Below, piece by piece: positions 1 through 7,726 of a DNA stretch of 64,000 nt. The stretch comes from Streptomyces europaeiscabiei (GTDB taxonomy: Bacteria; Actinomycetota; Actinomycetes; Streptomycetales; Streptomycetaceae), in assembly GCF_036346855.1 (NCBI RefSeq), contig NZ_CP107841.1, forward strand, positions 10,172,001-10,236,000. Direction: 5' to 3'. Below the pieces are notes generated by a model that saw only the letters and a program-made list of their open reading frames with translations, searched no databases and was not told the DNA's origin. How positions within the stretch are numbered: position 1 is the stretch's first letter; each line of letters begins with the position of its first letter. A program made the position numbers and the translations under genes.

Positions 1-915
1 CCGCGCTCGGCCCTGCACCTGGCCGCGCTCGCGGCCGAGGCCGGCCTGCCCGACGGGGTGCTCACGGTACTGCCCGGGTACGGCCGGGGAGCCGGGACCG
101 CCCTCGCCCGAAACCCCCTCGTTGGGGCGCTCTCCTTCACCGGGTCCACCGAGACCGGCCGCCGCATCCTCAAGGACGCGGCAGAGAGCAACTTCAAGCG
201 TGTCTCCCTGGAGATGGGGGGCAAGAGCCCCCAGGTTCTGATGGCCGACGCTCTCTCCTACGGCGACGAACTCATCGACAACATGATCGAGGCCGCGTTC
301 GTGACCACGGGGCAGAACTGCACGGCCGGCTCCCGGATCCTGGCGCACCGCAGTATCGCCGAAGAGGTTCTGGAGTGGTTCACGGCCGCGGCGGGAGAGC
401 TCGTCATAGGCGATCCGGCAGACCCGCGCACGCGGATGGGGCCGCTGATCGACCACGCCGCCTTCGAACGGGTCGCGGGAGCCGTGGAGGCCGCCCGGGT
501 CGGCGGAGCCCAGATCCACACCGGGGGACTGCCCCACCGGCTGCCCCCGCGCGGCGCCTACTACCCGCCCACCGTGGTCACCCGAGCCCCCGACGGCAGT
601 GACGTGCTCACCAAGGAGTTGTTCGGCCCGGTCGTCACCCTCCAGACCTTCACCTCGGAGGAGGAGGCGGTACGTCTGGCCAACGCCACCGAGTACGGTC
701 TCGCCGCCTCGGTCTGGACGCGCGACCTCGACACCGCGCTGCGGCTGGCACGAGGCATCGAGGCCGGCGTGGTTTCCGTCAACGCCTACAGCGAGGGCGA
801 CATCACCACACCTTTCGGCGGCTGGAAACAGTCGGGATTCGGCGGGGTGGAGAAGTCCACCGACGCGTTCGACCAGTGGACCCGCGAGAAGACGATCTGG
901 ATCCGCACCCGCTGA
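1..915 (+). CDS. Aldehyde dehydrogenase, C-terminal part (5' end outside window)
   Basis: The reading frame is open from base 1, so only about the last 304 residues of an NAD(P)-dependent aldehyde dehydrogenase are present. The general-base glutamate motif LEMGGKSP (about nt 209-232) and the nucleophilic cysteine in GQNCTAGSR (cysteine codon at nt 319-321) are both intact. The C-terminal substrate-loop and oligomerisation segments (FGGWKQSGFGG and so on) follow in normal order. The enzyme would oxidise an aldehyde to a carboxylate in the cytoplasm; the substrate cannot be read from this part. The adjacent AraC-type gene faces it convergently and may belong to the same catabolic locus (inference). 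An in-frame GTG at 58 is not the true start, because homology continues upstream of it. Confidence 0.93.
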   Translation, partial: PRSALHLAALAAEAGLPDGVLTVLPGYGRGAGTALARNPLVGALSFTGSTETGRRILKDAAESNFKRVSLEMGGKSPQVLMADALSYGDELIDNMIEAAFVTTGQNCTAGSRILAHRSIAEEVLEWFTAAAGELVIGDPADPRTRMGPLIDHAAFERVAGAVEAARVGGAQIHTGGLPHRLPPRGAYYPPTVVTRAPDGSDVLTKELFGPVVTLQTFTSEEEAVRLANATEYGLAASVWTRDLDTALRLARGIEAGVVSVNAYSEGDITTPFGGWKQSGFGGVEKSTDAFDQWTREKTIWIRTR

Positions 916-951
916 CCGCCCCGACAGTCGGCACGCGCCGCAGCCGGCACG

Positions 952-2034
952 TCATTCCGGGTGCACCGGCTCTCGGAGCATCCGCTCCCGCAGCCGGACC
1001 GGGGAGGTGCCGTGCCAGCGGCGTACCGCGCGGCGCAACGCCCGATCGTCGGAGAAACCCGCCCGCCGGGCGATGTCGCGCAAGGTCAGTTCCGGGTGGA
1101 GCAACAGCTGTTCGACGCGTTCCCGGCGCACTCCCTCCACGAGCGCCTCGTACGTGGTGCCGCAGTCGGCCAGCCGACGGCGCAGCGTCCGCTCGCTCGT
1201 CGCGTGCCGTCGCGCCTGCTCGCCGAACGAAGGCACCACCGGGAGGCCCTGCGCGACGGAGACCTCCAGCACCTCCAGCAGGTCCTGCTGGTCACGGCGG
1301 GACACCATGTGCGTGTCGAGCATCTCCAGCGTCGACGCGTAGCTCACCGGATCCCGGCCGGGCATCCGGGTGCGGGCCCACGTGGGGTCGATGACCATGC
1401 GGTTGGCGGGGGCACCGAAGCGGACCGGACAGCGGAACAGGGCCTCGTACACGTCGAGTCGGCGCGGTGGCGGAAGGACGAACTCCACCGCCCTCGGCAT
1501 GAAGGCGGGGCCGACGGCCAGCCGGGACAGGGTGACCACCGAGGCGAACGCCTCCTCGATCAGGAAGCAGGCCACGCCCGGGTCCATCGCGGGATCGGGA
1601 AGATCGGCGCGCAGCACGAAGGCGTCGTCCTCCTGCCCCACACCGGCCGACCACACCACCATCGCACCGGACAGGTTCTGGTACTTCACCCCTGTCCTGA
1701 TGGCGTGCTGAAGCGTGTCGTCGGCCATGAGGGCGAAGCCGAGCAGACCCCACGCGGTGAGGTGCTGCGCCGCGCCGACCTTCAGACCCAGGCGCTCGTC
1801 CTTGGTGAGCTCCAGCGCACGCCGGATCACGGCGCTGCCCTGCCGGTAGGACACCCGCAGTGCGGCGGAGCGCATGACCGTCTCGTCGAGTCCCATCTGC
1901 TTCAGCAAGGGGCGCAGGTCGACGCCGCGCTCGTCGGCGACCGCGACCAGGTAGCGCAGGATGTTCGGCTGGATCGTCGCCGATGTGCTGCGGCTGGTCC
2001 CGGGAGAGTCCGCCGGGTCGGGGCCAAGGGACAT
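952..2034 (-). CDS. AraC-family transcriptional regulator
   Basis: This encodes about 360 residues. The N-terminal two thirds resemble the arabinose-binding-type sensor domain found in OruR/ArgR-like AraC regulators (segment PNILRYLVAVADERGVDLRPLL onward). The last ~100 residues carry two helix-turn-helix motifs (HATSERTLRRRLADCG and LTLRDIARRAGFSDDRAL). ATG at 2034 is preferred because AGAAGGTGA lies just upstream; the frame stays open to 2175 without a better site. The gene ends 37 bases from the aldehyde dehydrogenase stop, in convergent orientation. Regulators of this type usually control neighbouring amine or aldehyde catabolic genes (family knowledge), so control of the dehydrogenase locus is a reasonable guess only. 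Confidence 0.9.
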   Translation of the reverse strand: MSLGPDPADSPGTSRSTSATIQPNILRYLVAVADERGVDLRPLLKQMGLDETVMRSAALRVSYRQGSAVIRRALELTKDERLGLKVGAAQHLTAWGLLGFALMADDTLQHAIRTGVKYQNLSGAMVVWSAGVGQEDDAFVLRADLPDPAMDPGVACFLIEEAFASVVTLSRLAVGPAFMPRAVEFVLPPPRRLDVYEALFRCPVRFGAPANRMVIDPTWARTRMPGRDPVSYASTLEMLDTHMVSRRDQQDLLEVLEVSVAQGLPVVPSFGEQARRHATSERTLRRRLADCGTTYEALVEGVRRERVEQLLLHPELTLRDIARRAGFSDDRALRRAVRRWHGTSPVRLRERMLREPVHPE

Positions 2035-2351
2035 GGCACTCACCTTCTGCTCGGACGAACACCGTATGCGGCGGTCATCACCGGCCGCATCGTCCGGCCC
2101 CCGAAGTCCCCTGTAAGGCCCCTGGTGCCCTGAGTCTGCTTCCGCACGCTCCGCAGGAAGGAGAGCGGTGGGCACCCAGGCAGACCAGGGTGCTCATGAA
2201 GGCGGGGCGCGCAGGAGGAGGTCCACCGATCTGCCTGGTTTCCGCACGGTGAGGGGGTTCACCTTCCGGCGTAGTCCGGCAGCGTTCACAGTGCGGTGAG
2301 CACCTCGTTGTCCGGTCACCGCGCTCTCACCGCTCCTCCGGAGGTATTCCC

Positions 2352-3683
2352 ATGAGTCCATCCAGTCGTTCGACGAACACGACCGGGCAGTTACGGAGCC
2401 GACCCCGTGCCATGACGGCTCTGATCGCCCTGACAACCGTCATCGGCCTGGCGTCGGCCCTGCTGACAGCCGCCCAGCCGGCGGCGGCAGCCGCCGACTT
2501 GCTGTCCCAGGGCAGACCCGTGACCGCCTCGTCCACCGAGAACGAGTCCACCCCCGCGTCTGCGGCGGTGGACGGCAACACCGGGACGCGCTGGTCGAGC
2601 GCGTTCGGAGATCCGCAGTGGCTGAGCGTGGATCTGGGCGCCACCGCCACCATCAGCCAAGTAGTGCTGCGCTGGGAGACCGCCTACGGGCGCGCGTTCC
2701 AGATCCAGACCTCCGACAACGGCACCTCCTGGACCACCATCCACTCGACCACGACCAACACCGGCGGCGTGCAGACCCTCGACGTGGACGGCAACGGCCG
2801 GTACGTCCGCGTCCACGGCACCCAGCGAGGCACCGCCTACGGCTACTCGCTGTGGGAGTTCCAGGTGTACGGCTCCGGCGGCGGCGCTCCTTCGGACAAC
2901 GGGATCCCGGACCCGACGACCGCTTCCCTCGAAGCCGCCAACGGGCCGCTGACCACCGCCGCTTACACCGTTCCCAACCCGACCGGGTACGGCTCCGGCA
3001 CGGTCACGTACCCCACGGAAAGTGGCTCGTATCCGGGCGTCGTACTGATGCCGGGCTATCAGGGCACACAACAGAACCTGCAATGGCTCGCACCCCGCCT
3101 CGCCTCCTGGGGCTTCGTCGTCATCAACGTCGGAACCAACGCACTCACCGACGACCCCGAATCGCGCGGCCGCCAGATCACCGCCGCCGGCACCCAACTG
3201 CTCGCGCTCGGCAACGCCACCGGCAACCCGATCTCGGGGAAGGTCAACGGCACGCTGGGCGCGGTCGGTCACTCGATGGGCGGCGGTGGCGTCATGGCGG
3301 CACTCCGGGACGACTCGCGCTTCCGGGCGGGCGTGCCCACGGCCCCCTACCTCCCGAACACGAACTTCTCCGCAGTCACCGAGCCCACGTTCTTCCTGAC
3401 CTGTCGGAGCGACCTCATCGCCCACGGCAACAGCTATGCGGTGCCCTGGTACAACTCCATGTCCCAGGCCGAGAAGCTCTACATCGAGGTTCCCGGAGAC
3501 CATCTGTGCCCGATGACGGGCTCCGGCAACAAGGCCAAGCAGGGCAAGTGGATCGTGTCGTTCCTCAGCCACTGGCTGCGTGCCGACACCCGCTTCAGCC
3601 CGTTCCTGTGCGGTCCCGCGCGTGACGCCGACAAGAACAACACCTCCCTGGTCACGCGCTGGATGGACACCTGTCAGTTCTGA
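2352..3683 (+). CDS. Secreted discoidin-domain / PET-hydrolase-like cutinase fusion
   Basis: A 443-residue secreted esterase. Residues ~1-48 form a signal peptide (RPRAMTALIALTTV... AQPAAAAA). Residues ~50-174 form an F5/8 type C (discoidin, CBM32-like) domain. Residues ~185-443 form an alpha/beta hydrolase of the PETase/cutinase family. Catalytic residues visible are Ser308 in GHSMGGGG, Asp354 in CRSDLIA and His384 in GDHLC; Tyr236 in PGYQGTQQ matches the oxyanion-hole tyrosine. Cysteines 351/386 flank Asp354 and His384 as in the extra active-site disulfide of Ideonella PETase, and 420/441 match the C-terminal disulfide. The start ATG follows GGAGG by 8 bases. The expected role is hydrolysis of extracellular polyesters such as cutin or suberin, with the discoidin domain binding a surface or glycan. 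Activity on PET is not shown by the sequence. Confidence 0.88.
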   Translation: MSPSSRSTNTTGQLRSRPRAMTALIALTTVIGLASALLTAAQPAAAAADLLSQGRPVTASSTENESTPASAAVDGNTGTRWSSAFGDPQWLSVDLGATATISQVVLRWETAYGRAFQIQTSDNGTSWTTIHSTTTNTGGVQTLDVDGNGRYVRVHGTQRGTAYGYSLWEFQVYGSGGGAPSDNGIPDPTTASLEAANGPLTTAAYTVPNPTGYGSGTVTYPTESGSYPGVVLMPGYQGTQQNLQWLAPRLASWGFVVINVGTNALTDDPESRGRQITAAGTQLLALGNATGNPISGKVNGTLGAVGHSMGGGGVMAALRDDSRFRAGVPTAPYLPNTNFSAVTEPTFFLTCRSDLIAHGNSYAVPWYNSMSQAEKLYIEVPGDHLCPMTGSGNKAKQGKWIVSFLSHWLRADTRFSPFLCGPARDADKNNTSLVTRWMDTCQF

Positions 3684-3936
3684 CCGGCCCGCTCGGAACG
3701 CTCCGCGGCCCGCCGACGCTGCGCTCCGAGCCGGCTCCCCACCCGACATCCCATCCGGGGTGCCTCGGCTGGTGCCCCCGTACCGGCACACCGGTCCGGA
3801 CGCCGCCTGCAGTGAGGCGAAGCCACGCCTGGATGAGCACCCCGAGAAGGTCGTCGTCACTCCCGACTCCTCCGATGCGGCCGGCGACGGCGCTCGGGGT
3901 GCAACTCACCTCTCACCTCTGGAACGGGAGCAATTG

Positions 3937-4770
3937 TCAAGACCTGGGGATGGGAGCCGCGCCGACCCAGCGGTGGTAGGCGTCCGGGTCGACGTTGCTG
4001 CCGCACACGATGGTGACGACATGCCGGCCGGCGAAGCGGTCACGGTCTTCGAGGATCGCCGCGACGCCGAGCGCGGCCGACGGTTCGACGACGAGGCCGG
4101 CGTGGGTCGAGGAGCATCCGCATACCGGCGATGATCGACGCCTCCTGGACCAGGACGGCGTCGTCAGCGACCAGGAGGAGGTCGTCCAGGACGGCCGGGA
4201 TGGGGCACCGGCCGGCGACGCCGTCAGCGATGGTGTCGGTCGAGTCGGTGGTGACGACACGCCGCCTGCGCCACGAGTGTGTCATCGCCGGTGCGCCCAG
4301 CGGCTGGACGCAGATCACCTGGACCTCGGGTGCCAATGCCTTCACCACGTGACCCACGCCGGTGGCCAGCGCCCCGCCTCCGAGAGCAACCAGAACGGTG
4401 TCGAACGACTGAGCTGTGTCCACCAGTTCCAGGCCGATGGTCGCCGCGCCCTCACAGGTCTCGATGTCCAGGCTGTCTTCGACCAGCCGGATGCCCTCGT
4501 ACCGTGCGATGGCCGCCGCCCGCTCGCGGGCCATCTCGTGGTCGCCGTCCACCAGCTCCAGCCTGGCCTCCAGCGCGCGGATGCGATCCAGCTTGGCCCG
4601 AGTCGCAGAGCGGGATGCCACGACGGTGACGTCGAGCCCCCGGCCGCGACCGGACCAGGCGAGGGCCTGGCCGAGGTTGCCCGCGCTGGCGCACACCACG
4701 GTTCGCGGGGCATCGTCGGCGAGCAGGCTCCGGTCGCCGCCCCCGCTGACGGGGTCGCTCCGTACACGGG
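3937..4770 (-). pseudogene. Frameshifted, N-terminally truncated serine/threonine dehydratase-like gene
   Basis: Fold-type II PLP enzyme sequence is clear from about 4755 leftwards: CASAGNLGQALAW (substrate/PLP asparagine loop) and the phosphate loop ALGGGALATGVGHVV. Near 4103-4106 the frame breaks. Reading ...GMRMLLD then shifting by one base restores HAGLVVEPSAALGVAAILE and continues to the TGA at 3937. The run of three C (GACCCACGCC instead of GACCACGCC) suggests a one-base insertion. The N-terminal part with the PLP-binding lysine is not recognisable in any frame upstream. Both defects argue for a dead gene, although the insertion alone could be a sequencing error. The intact ancestor would have been a threonine/serine ammonia-lyase-like enzyme. 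Confidence 0.8.
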
Positions 4771-5069
4771 GTGCGGTGGAGCCGAACCACCTGGTACATG
4801 TCCGGCGTGGCCTTGGGGCGGCCGGCTCGCCGGGGGACGCGTAAGCGGGACATGACCTGGGGGAAGACCGGGGCGTCGCCAGTCGCATCGGGCGTGATAC
4901 GGATTCCCGCAACCTCCGGCGCGGACTCCCCTGTGGATTCCCATGCGAAGTCCCCGTGTAATCCCTGGTGAAGAGGGTTGTCGCGCCTGCTAGTGTTCGG
5001 CGTCTTGTCGCACACTTGTGCGCACGCATCGCGCCACTCGTCGTATCAGTCTCGTGGGGGGATCCTGTC

Positions 5070-5636
5070 ATGACCCAGTCAACTCCGCCGCCGTCCGACG
5101 GCAACCCGTTCGCCCAGCAGCCCGCCGCCGGCAATCCCTACGCCCAGCAGCCCGCCGACGGCAATCCCTACGCCCAGCAGCCCGGTGCCGCCCTACCTCC
5201 CCCGGCCCCGTTCGCGCCCGCGGCCGCGCCGGCCCGTAACAACCTCGCCCTGGGCCTGGTCGCCGCCGTCGTCGTGGCCCTGGTCACCGCTGGTATCTAC
5301 GGCGGGATCGTCGGCGCGACCAAGTACGAGATCGGCTACGCAGCCGTCGGCGTCGGCTTCCTCATAGGCTTCGCGGCGGGCAAGATCGGTGGCACCAACC
5401 CGGTCTTGCCCGTGGTCAGCGCCCTGCTGTCGCTGGGTGCGGTCTACCTCGGCCAGCTCATCGGAATCGCGATGATGTTCGCCGACGAGCTCGGCGTCTC
5501 CGCGACCACGATGCTCGTCGAGCACGTCGATGTGCTGACCGAGTATTGGGGCGAGACGGCCGGCGCGATGACCTTCCTGTTTCTCGCCATCGGTGCGTTC
5601 GCCGCGTTCTCCGGCGCGAAGAAGGCCGCCCGGTAA
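5070..5636 (+). CDS. Membrane protein with N-terminal NPYAQQP repeats
   Basis: 188 residues. The N-terminal ~55 residues are a proline/glutamine-rich cytoplasmic tail with three copies of a ten-residue unit (GNPYAQQPAD type). Four hydrophobic segments follow: about ALGLVAAVVVALVTAGIYGG, IGYAAVGVGFLIGFAAG, VLPVVSALLSLGAVYLGQLI and AMTFLFLAIGAFAAF. The ATG at 5070 follows CGTGGGGGGATCCTGTC, a good ribosome site; an upstream in-frame GTG at 4968 lacks one. The pattern is common for Streptomyces membrane proteins of unknown function, in which such tails are thought to mediate protein contacts (family knowledge, weak). I do not recognise a specific function. A strong stem-loop lies four bases downstream of the stop. 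Confidence 0.8.
   Translation: MTQSTPPPSDGNPFAQQPAAGNPYAQQPADGNPYAQQPGAALPPPAPFAPAAAPARNNLALGLVAAVVVALVTAGIYGGIVGATKYEIGYAAVGVGFLIGFAAGKIGGTNPVLPVVSALLSLGAVYLGQLIGIAMMFADELGVSATTMLVEHVDVLTEYWGETAGAMTFLFLAIGAFAAFSGAKKAAR
5100..5189 (+). repeat. Three tandem 30-bp coding repeats
   Basis: Three near-identical 30-bp units at 5100-5129, 5130-5159 and 5160-5189 encode GNPFAQQPAA, GNPYAQQPAD and GNPYAQQPGA. The unit length keeps the frame, so copy-number change would only lengthen or shorten the cytoplasmic tail of the membrane protein. Confidence 0.9.
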
Positions 5637-5639
5637 TAA

Positions 5640-5669
5640 CGCGGGTGCTGTGTGAACACACAACCCGCG
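5640..5669 (+). terminator. Stem-loop terminator after the NPYAQQP membrane protein gene
   Basis: The outer arms CGCGGGT and ACCCGCG enclose a second perfect inverted repeat TGTGTG-AA-CACACA, giving a long hairpin right after the tandem TAA stop codons at 5634-5639. There is no U-run, which is usual for actinomycete terminators. Confidence 0.7.
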
Positions 5670-5803
5670 CATGAGCATGCGCGGCGCGTGAACGGGCCCG
5701 TCCACCTCACGGTGAACGGGCCCATCTGCTGCGGAATTCCTTCCGTCGAGCCGACCGTCAGGACCGGGACAGGACCGCGCGTGCCCTCGAGCCCGTCTGC
5801 ATC

Positions 5804-6043
5804 GTGACCGAGGAGGCCGCACGAGACCGGTTCGCCGAGTTCGCTGACGTCCGGGGCAGGAAGTACCTGGTGATCGTGTGGCTCCGGGACAGCGCGCGGG
5901 AGGAGTTCGCGCCGCTTCTCTTCGACACGGGCACGGCGCGGTTCCGAGGGGACGCGCGCCGTGGGCAACAAGGGGGCTCGGCCGAGTCGGCGCCGTCGAC
6001 GGTGTCCGTCGGCAACGCCTGGGACCAGCCGCTCTCCCGGTGA
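5804..6043 (+). CDS. Hypothetical short reading frame (uncertain)
   Basis: A 79-residue frame beginning with GTG at 5804 has reasonable codon bias and a protein-like first half (FAEFADVRGRKYLVIVWLRDSAREEFAPLL). I do not recognise it. It has no clear ribosome site and runs straight into the transposase remnant that starts at 6040 in another frame. It may be the end of a decayed gene rather than a functional one. Confidence 0.25.
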   Translation: MTEEAARDRFAEFADVRGRKYLVIVWLRDSAREEFAPLLFDTGTARFRGDARRGQQGGSAESAPSTVSVGNAWDQPLSR

Positions 6044-6339
6044 GTGGGCAGTTGGGTGAGACCCTGCGGGCCGCGTTGGACAGCGTGGCCACCCACGAGC
6101 CGCAGTGGCTGGCCGGCTCGGTTCCGTCCGACTGGTTCGGCCGGTACGCGATCCGGTTCGAAGACAGCCGTCCGACGGGTTGAGCCTGCTTGCGGCCCTG
6201 CACGCACCGAACGTCTCTGTGTCCCCTGTGGCTGCTCGACCGGGTCCAGGCGCTGCGGCGGATGTGGATCCAGCAGCTCACCGAGGCCTGCGAGTCGGGC
6301 AGCTCGAACCTGATCCTGTACGTGAGCAGTCACAAGTAA
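6040..6339 (+). pseudogene. IS1182-like transposase remnant
   Basis: Short blocks of an IS1182-family transposase are readable in successive frames: GETLRAALDSVATHEPQWL and DWFGRYAIRFEDSR (frame of 6040), SLLAALHAP (another frame, ~6184-6210), then WLLDRVQALRRMWIQQ (~6228-6275). In intact family members these blocks occur in this order with about 25 more residues between the second and third, so there has been at least one deletion and two frameshifts. No DDE catalytic core remains. The assignment rests on remembered family sequence. Confidence 0.6.
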
Positions 6340-6478
6340 TGCATCAGTGCGCCATTTCGAGGCTCCCTCGTTCAGTTCCGAAACAACAGACGTTCCGGTC
6401 ATGGGTACTTCGTAGGGTCCTCGCACCGGCGGAGAGGGCAGCGCCCGAGCCGCGCAGTGACCCGGAGGAGATGCTGTT

Positions 6479-6853
6479 ATGAGCAATGTGGAGATTTCCC
6501 TGAAGGAGATCATGACGTCGATCGAGGGGGCGTTGGGGACTGCGCTGGTCGACTACACCAGCGGCATGGCGCTGGGCACGTTGGGGGGAGGCAAGGACCT
6601 CGACCTGACTGTCGCGGCGGCGGGCAACACGGACGTGATCCGCGCCAAGACCCGCACCATGGAACACCTCGGACTCAAGGGGGCGATCGAGGACGTGCTG
6701 ATCACACTCGGCAGCCAGTACCACATCATCCAGCCGCTCAAGGGCCGTGGCGGCAATGGGCTGTTCCTCTACCTCGTGCTCGACCGGGCGAAATCGAACC
6801 TGGCCATGGCCCGTCACCAACTCAAGCGCATCGAGGGTGAACTCGAAGTATAG
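6479..6853 (+). CDS. Roadblock/LC7-domain protein
   Basis: 124 residues forming a single Roadblock/LC7-like fold (MSNVEISLKEIMTSIEGALGTALVDYTSG..., with the central HIIQPLKG strand). In actinomycetes such proteins often sit in conservons, beside a sensor kinase, a DUF742 protein and a small GTPase, and act as partners or regulators of the GTPase. None of those partners is next to this copy, so it is an orphan. The start ATG follows CCGGAGGAG with ideal spacing. An ArsR-type regulator follows about 200 bases downstream on the same strand; a functional link between them is only a guess. Confidence 0.8.
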   Translation: MSNVEISLKEIMTSIEGALGTALVDYTSGMALGTLGGGKDLDLTVAAAGNTDVIRAKTRTMEHLGLKGAIEDVLITLGSQYHIIQPLKGRGGNGLFLYLVLDRAKSNLAMARHQLKRIEGELEV

Positions 6854-7048
6854 AAAGCGCCACGGTTCACGGCTTCGCACGCCCATGAGTTGAAGACTTC
6901 TGCAACTGGACATATCCAGATCAGGTCAATCCCATGGGTGTGCGAGGCCGGATCCACGAGTATGGGTCCGCACTACCGCCTGCGGTGGCACACACAGGGC
7001 CGCCGTGCCCAGAAAGAGCCGTCACGCGCCAGGGAGTGAGCGATTCTC

Positions 7049-7420
7049 ATGCAGGTCCCCCTCTACCAGGCCAAGGCCGAGTTCTTCCGCATGCTCGGGC
7101 ACCCGGTACGTATCCGGGTCCTCGAACTGCTGCAGGGCGGCCCTCTCGCCGTACGCGACCTGCTCAGCGAGATCGAGATCGAGCCGTCCAGCCTCTCCCA
7201 GCAGTTGGGCGTACTGCGCCGGTCGGGGATCGTGGTGTCCATCCGGGAGGGCTCCACCGTCAGCTACGCGCTCGCCGGTGGTGACGTGGCCGAACTGCTA
7301 CGCGCCGCCCGCCGGATCCTGACCGAACTGCTCGCCGGCCAGAGCGAGCTGCTCGCCGAACTCCAGCAGGCGGAGATGCAGCCGGTCCTCACCCCCGGCG
7401 GAGTCGAAACACGCCCCTGA
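7049..7420 (+). CDS. ArsR-family HTH transcriptional regulator
   Basis: 123 residues with a winged helix-turn-helix typical of ArsR/SmtB proteins: HPVRIRVLELLQGGPLAVRDLL, then recognition helix PSSLSQQLGVLRRSGIVV, then wing REGSTVSYAL. No cysteine-based metal site (ELCVC-type) is present, so this is probably one of the non-metal ArsR proteins. A helical C-terminal tail (residues ~90-115) may dimerise. The start follows CCAGGGAGTGAG. Its regulon is not evident: the next downstream gene, the FAD/Fe-S dehydrogenase, begins ~300 bases away and is a possible target. Confidence 0.85.
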   Translation: MQVPLYQAKAEFFRMLGHPVRIRVLELLQGGPLAVRDLLSEIEIEPSSLSQQLGVLRRSGIVVSIREGSTVSYALAGGDVAELLRAARRILTELLAGQSELLAELQQAEMQPVLTPGGVETRP

Positions 7421-7726
7421 CCCCCGGAGGGCTCTGTGGCCGACGTGGAGCAGCCGGACAGCTTGTGGGCATCCGCACGGACGGTCAGCCGGCCGCCGAT
7501 CGCCGCGTCGAGGGCGTCCAGTCCACGTGCCGCAGTTCCCGGTACACGGTCGCCCGGCTGGGTTCCCGACAGGGCCGGTCCGGATCGGCAGCGGGGCCCC
7601 GCAGTGACAACGAGGCCGGCGCCGGGAGCGTGGCTGCCGGGGCCACCGCTGCTCGGCCGCTGACTTCTCCTTCGCCGGCGTGAGTCGCGAGGCCGAAGAA
7701 CTACCCTGCGTTGGTTAGTCTTGATC
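7421..7726 (+). other. Intergenic region, nothing recognised
   Basis: About 300 bases between the ArsR gene and the FAD/Fe-S dehydrogenase. I find no convincing gene on either strand. TAGTCT at 7716-7721, six bases before the ATG at 7727, fits the actinomycete -10 pattern TANNNT and may give a leaderless transcript, but I see no good -35. Confidence 0.4.

Noticed and set aside
2391..3860. Long minus-strand open frame (489 codons) opposite the PETase-like gene
   Set aside because: It mirrors the real gene, is Gly/Arg/Val-rich, has no motif or ribosome site, and is explained by the strong GC bias of the sense codons.
4968..5069. Upstream GTG start for the NPYAQQP membrane protein
   Set aside because: The extension has no ribosome site, and the ATG at 5070 is preceded by a strong GGGGGG site.
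7460..7640. Minus-strand peptide SRATVYRELRHVDW resembling a resolvase-type helix-turn-helix
   Set aside because: Only about fifteen residues look familiar, and no recombinase catalytic region is found in any frame nearby; chance is the simplest explanation.
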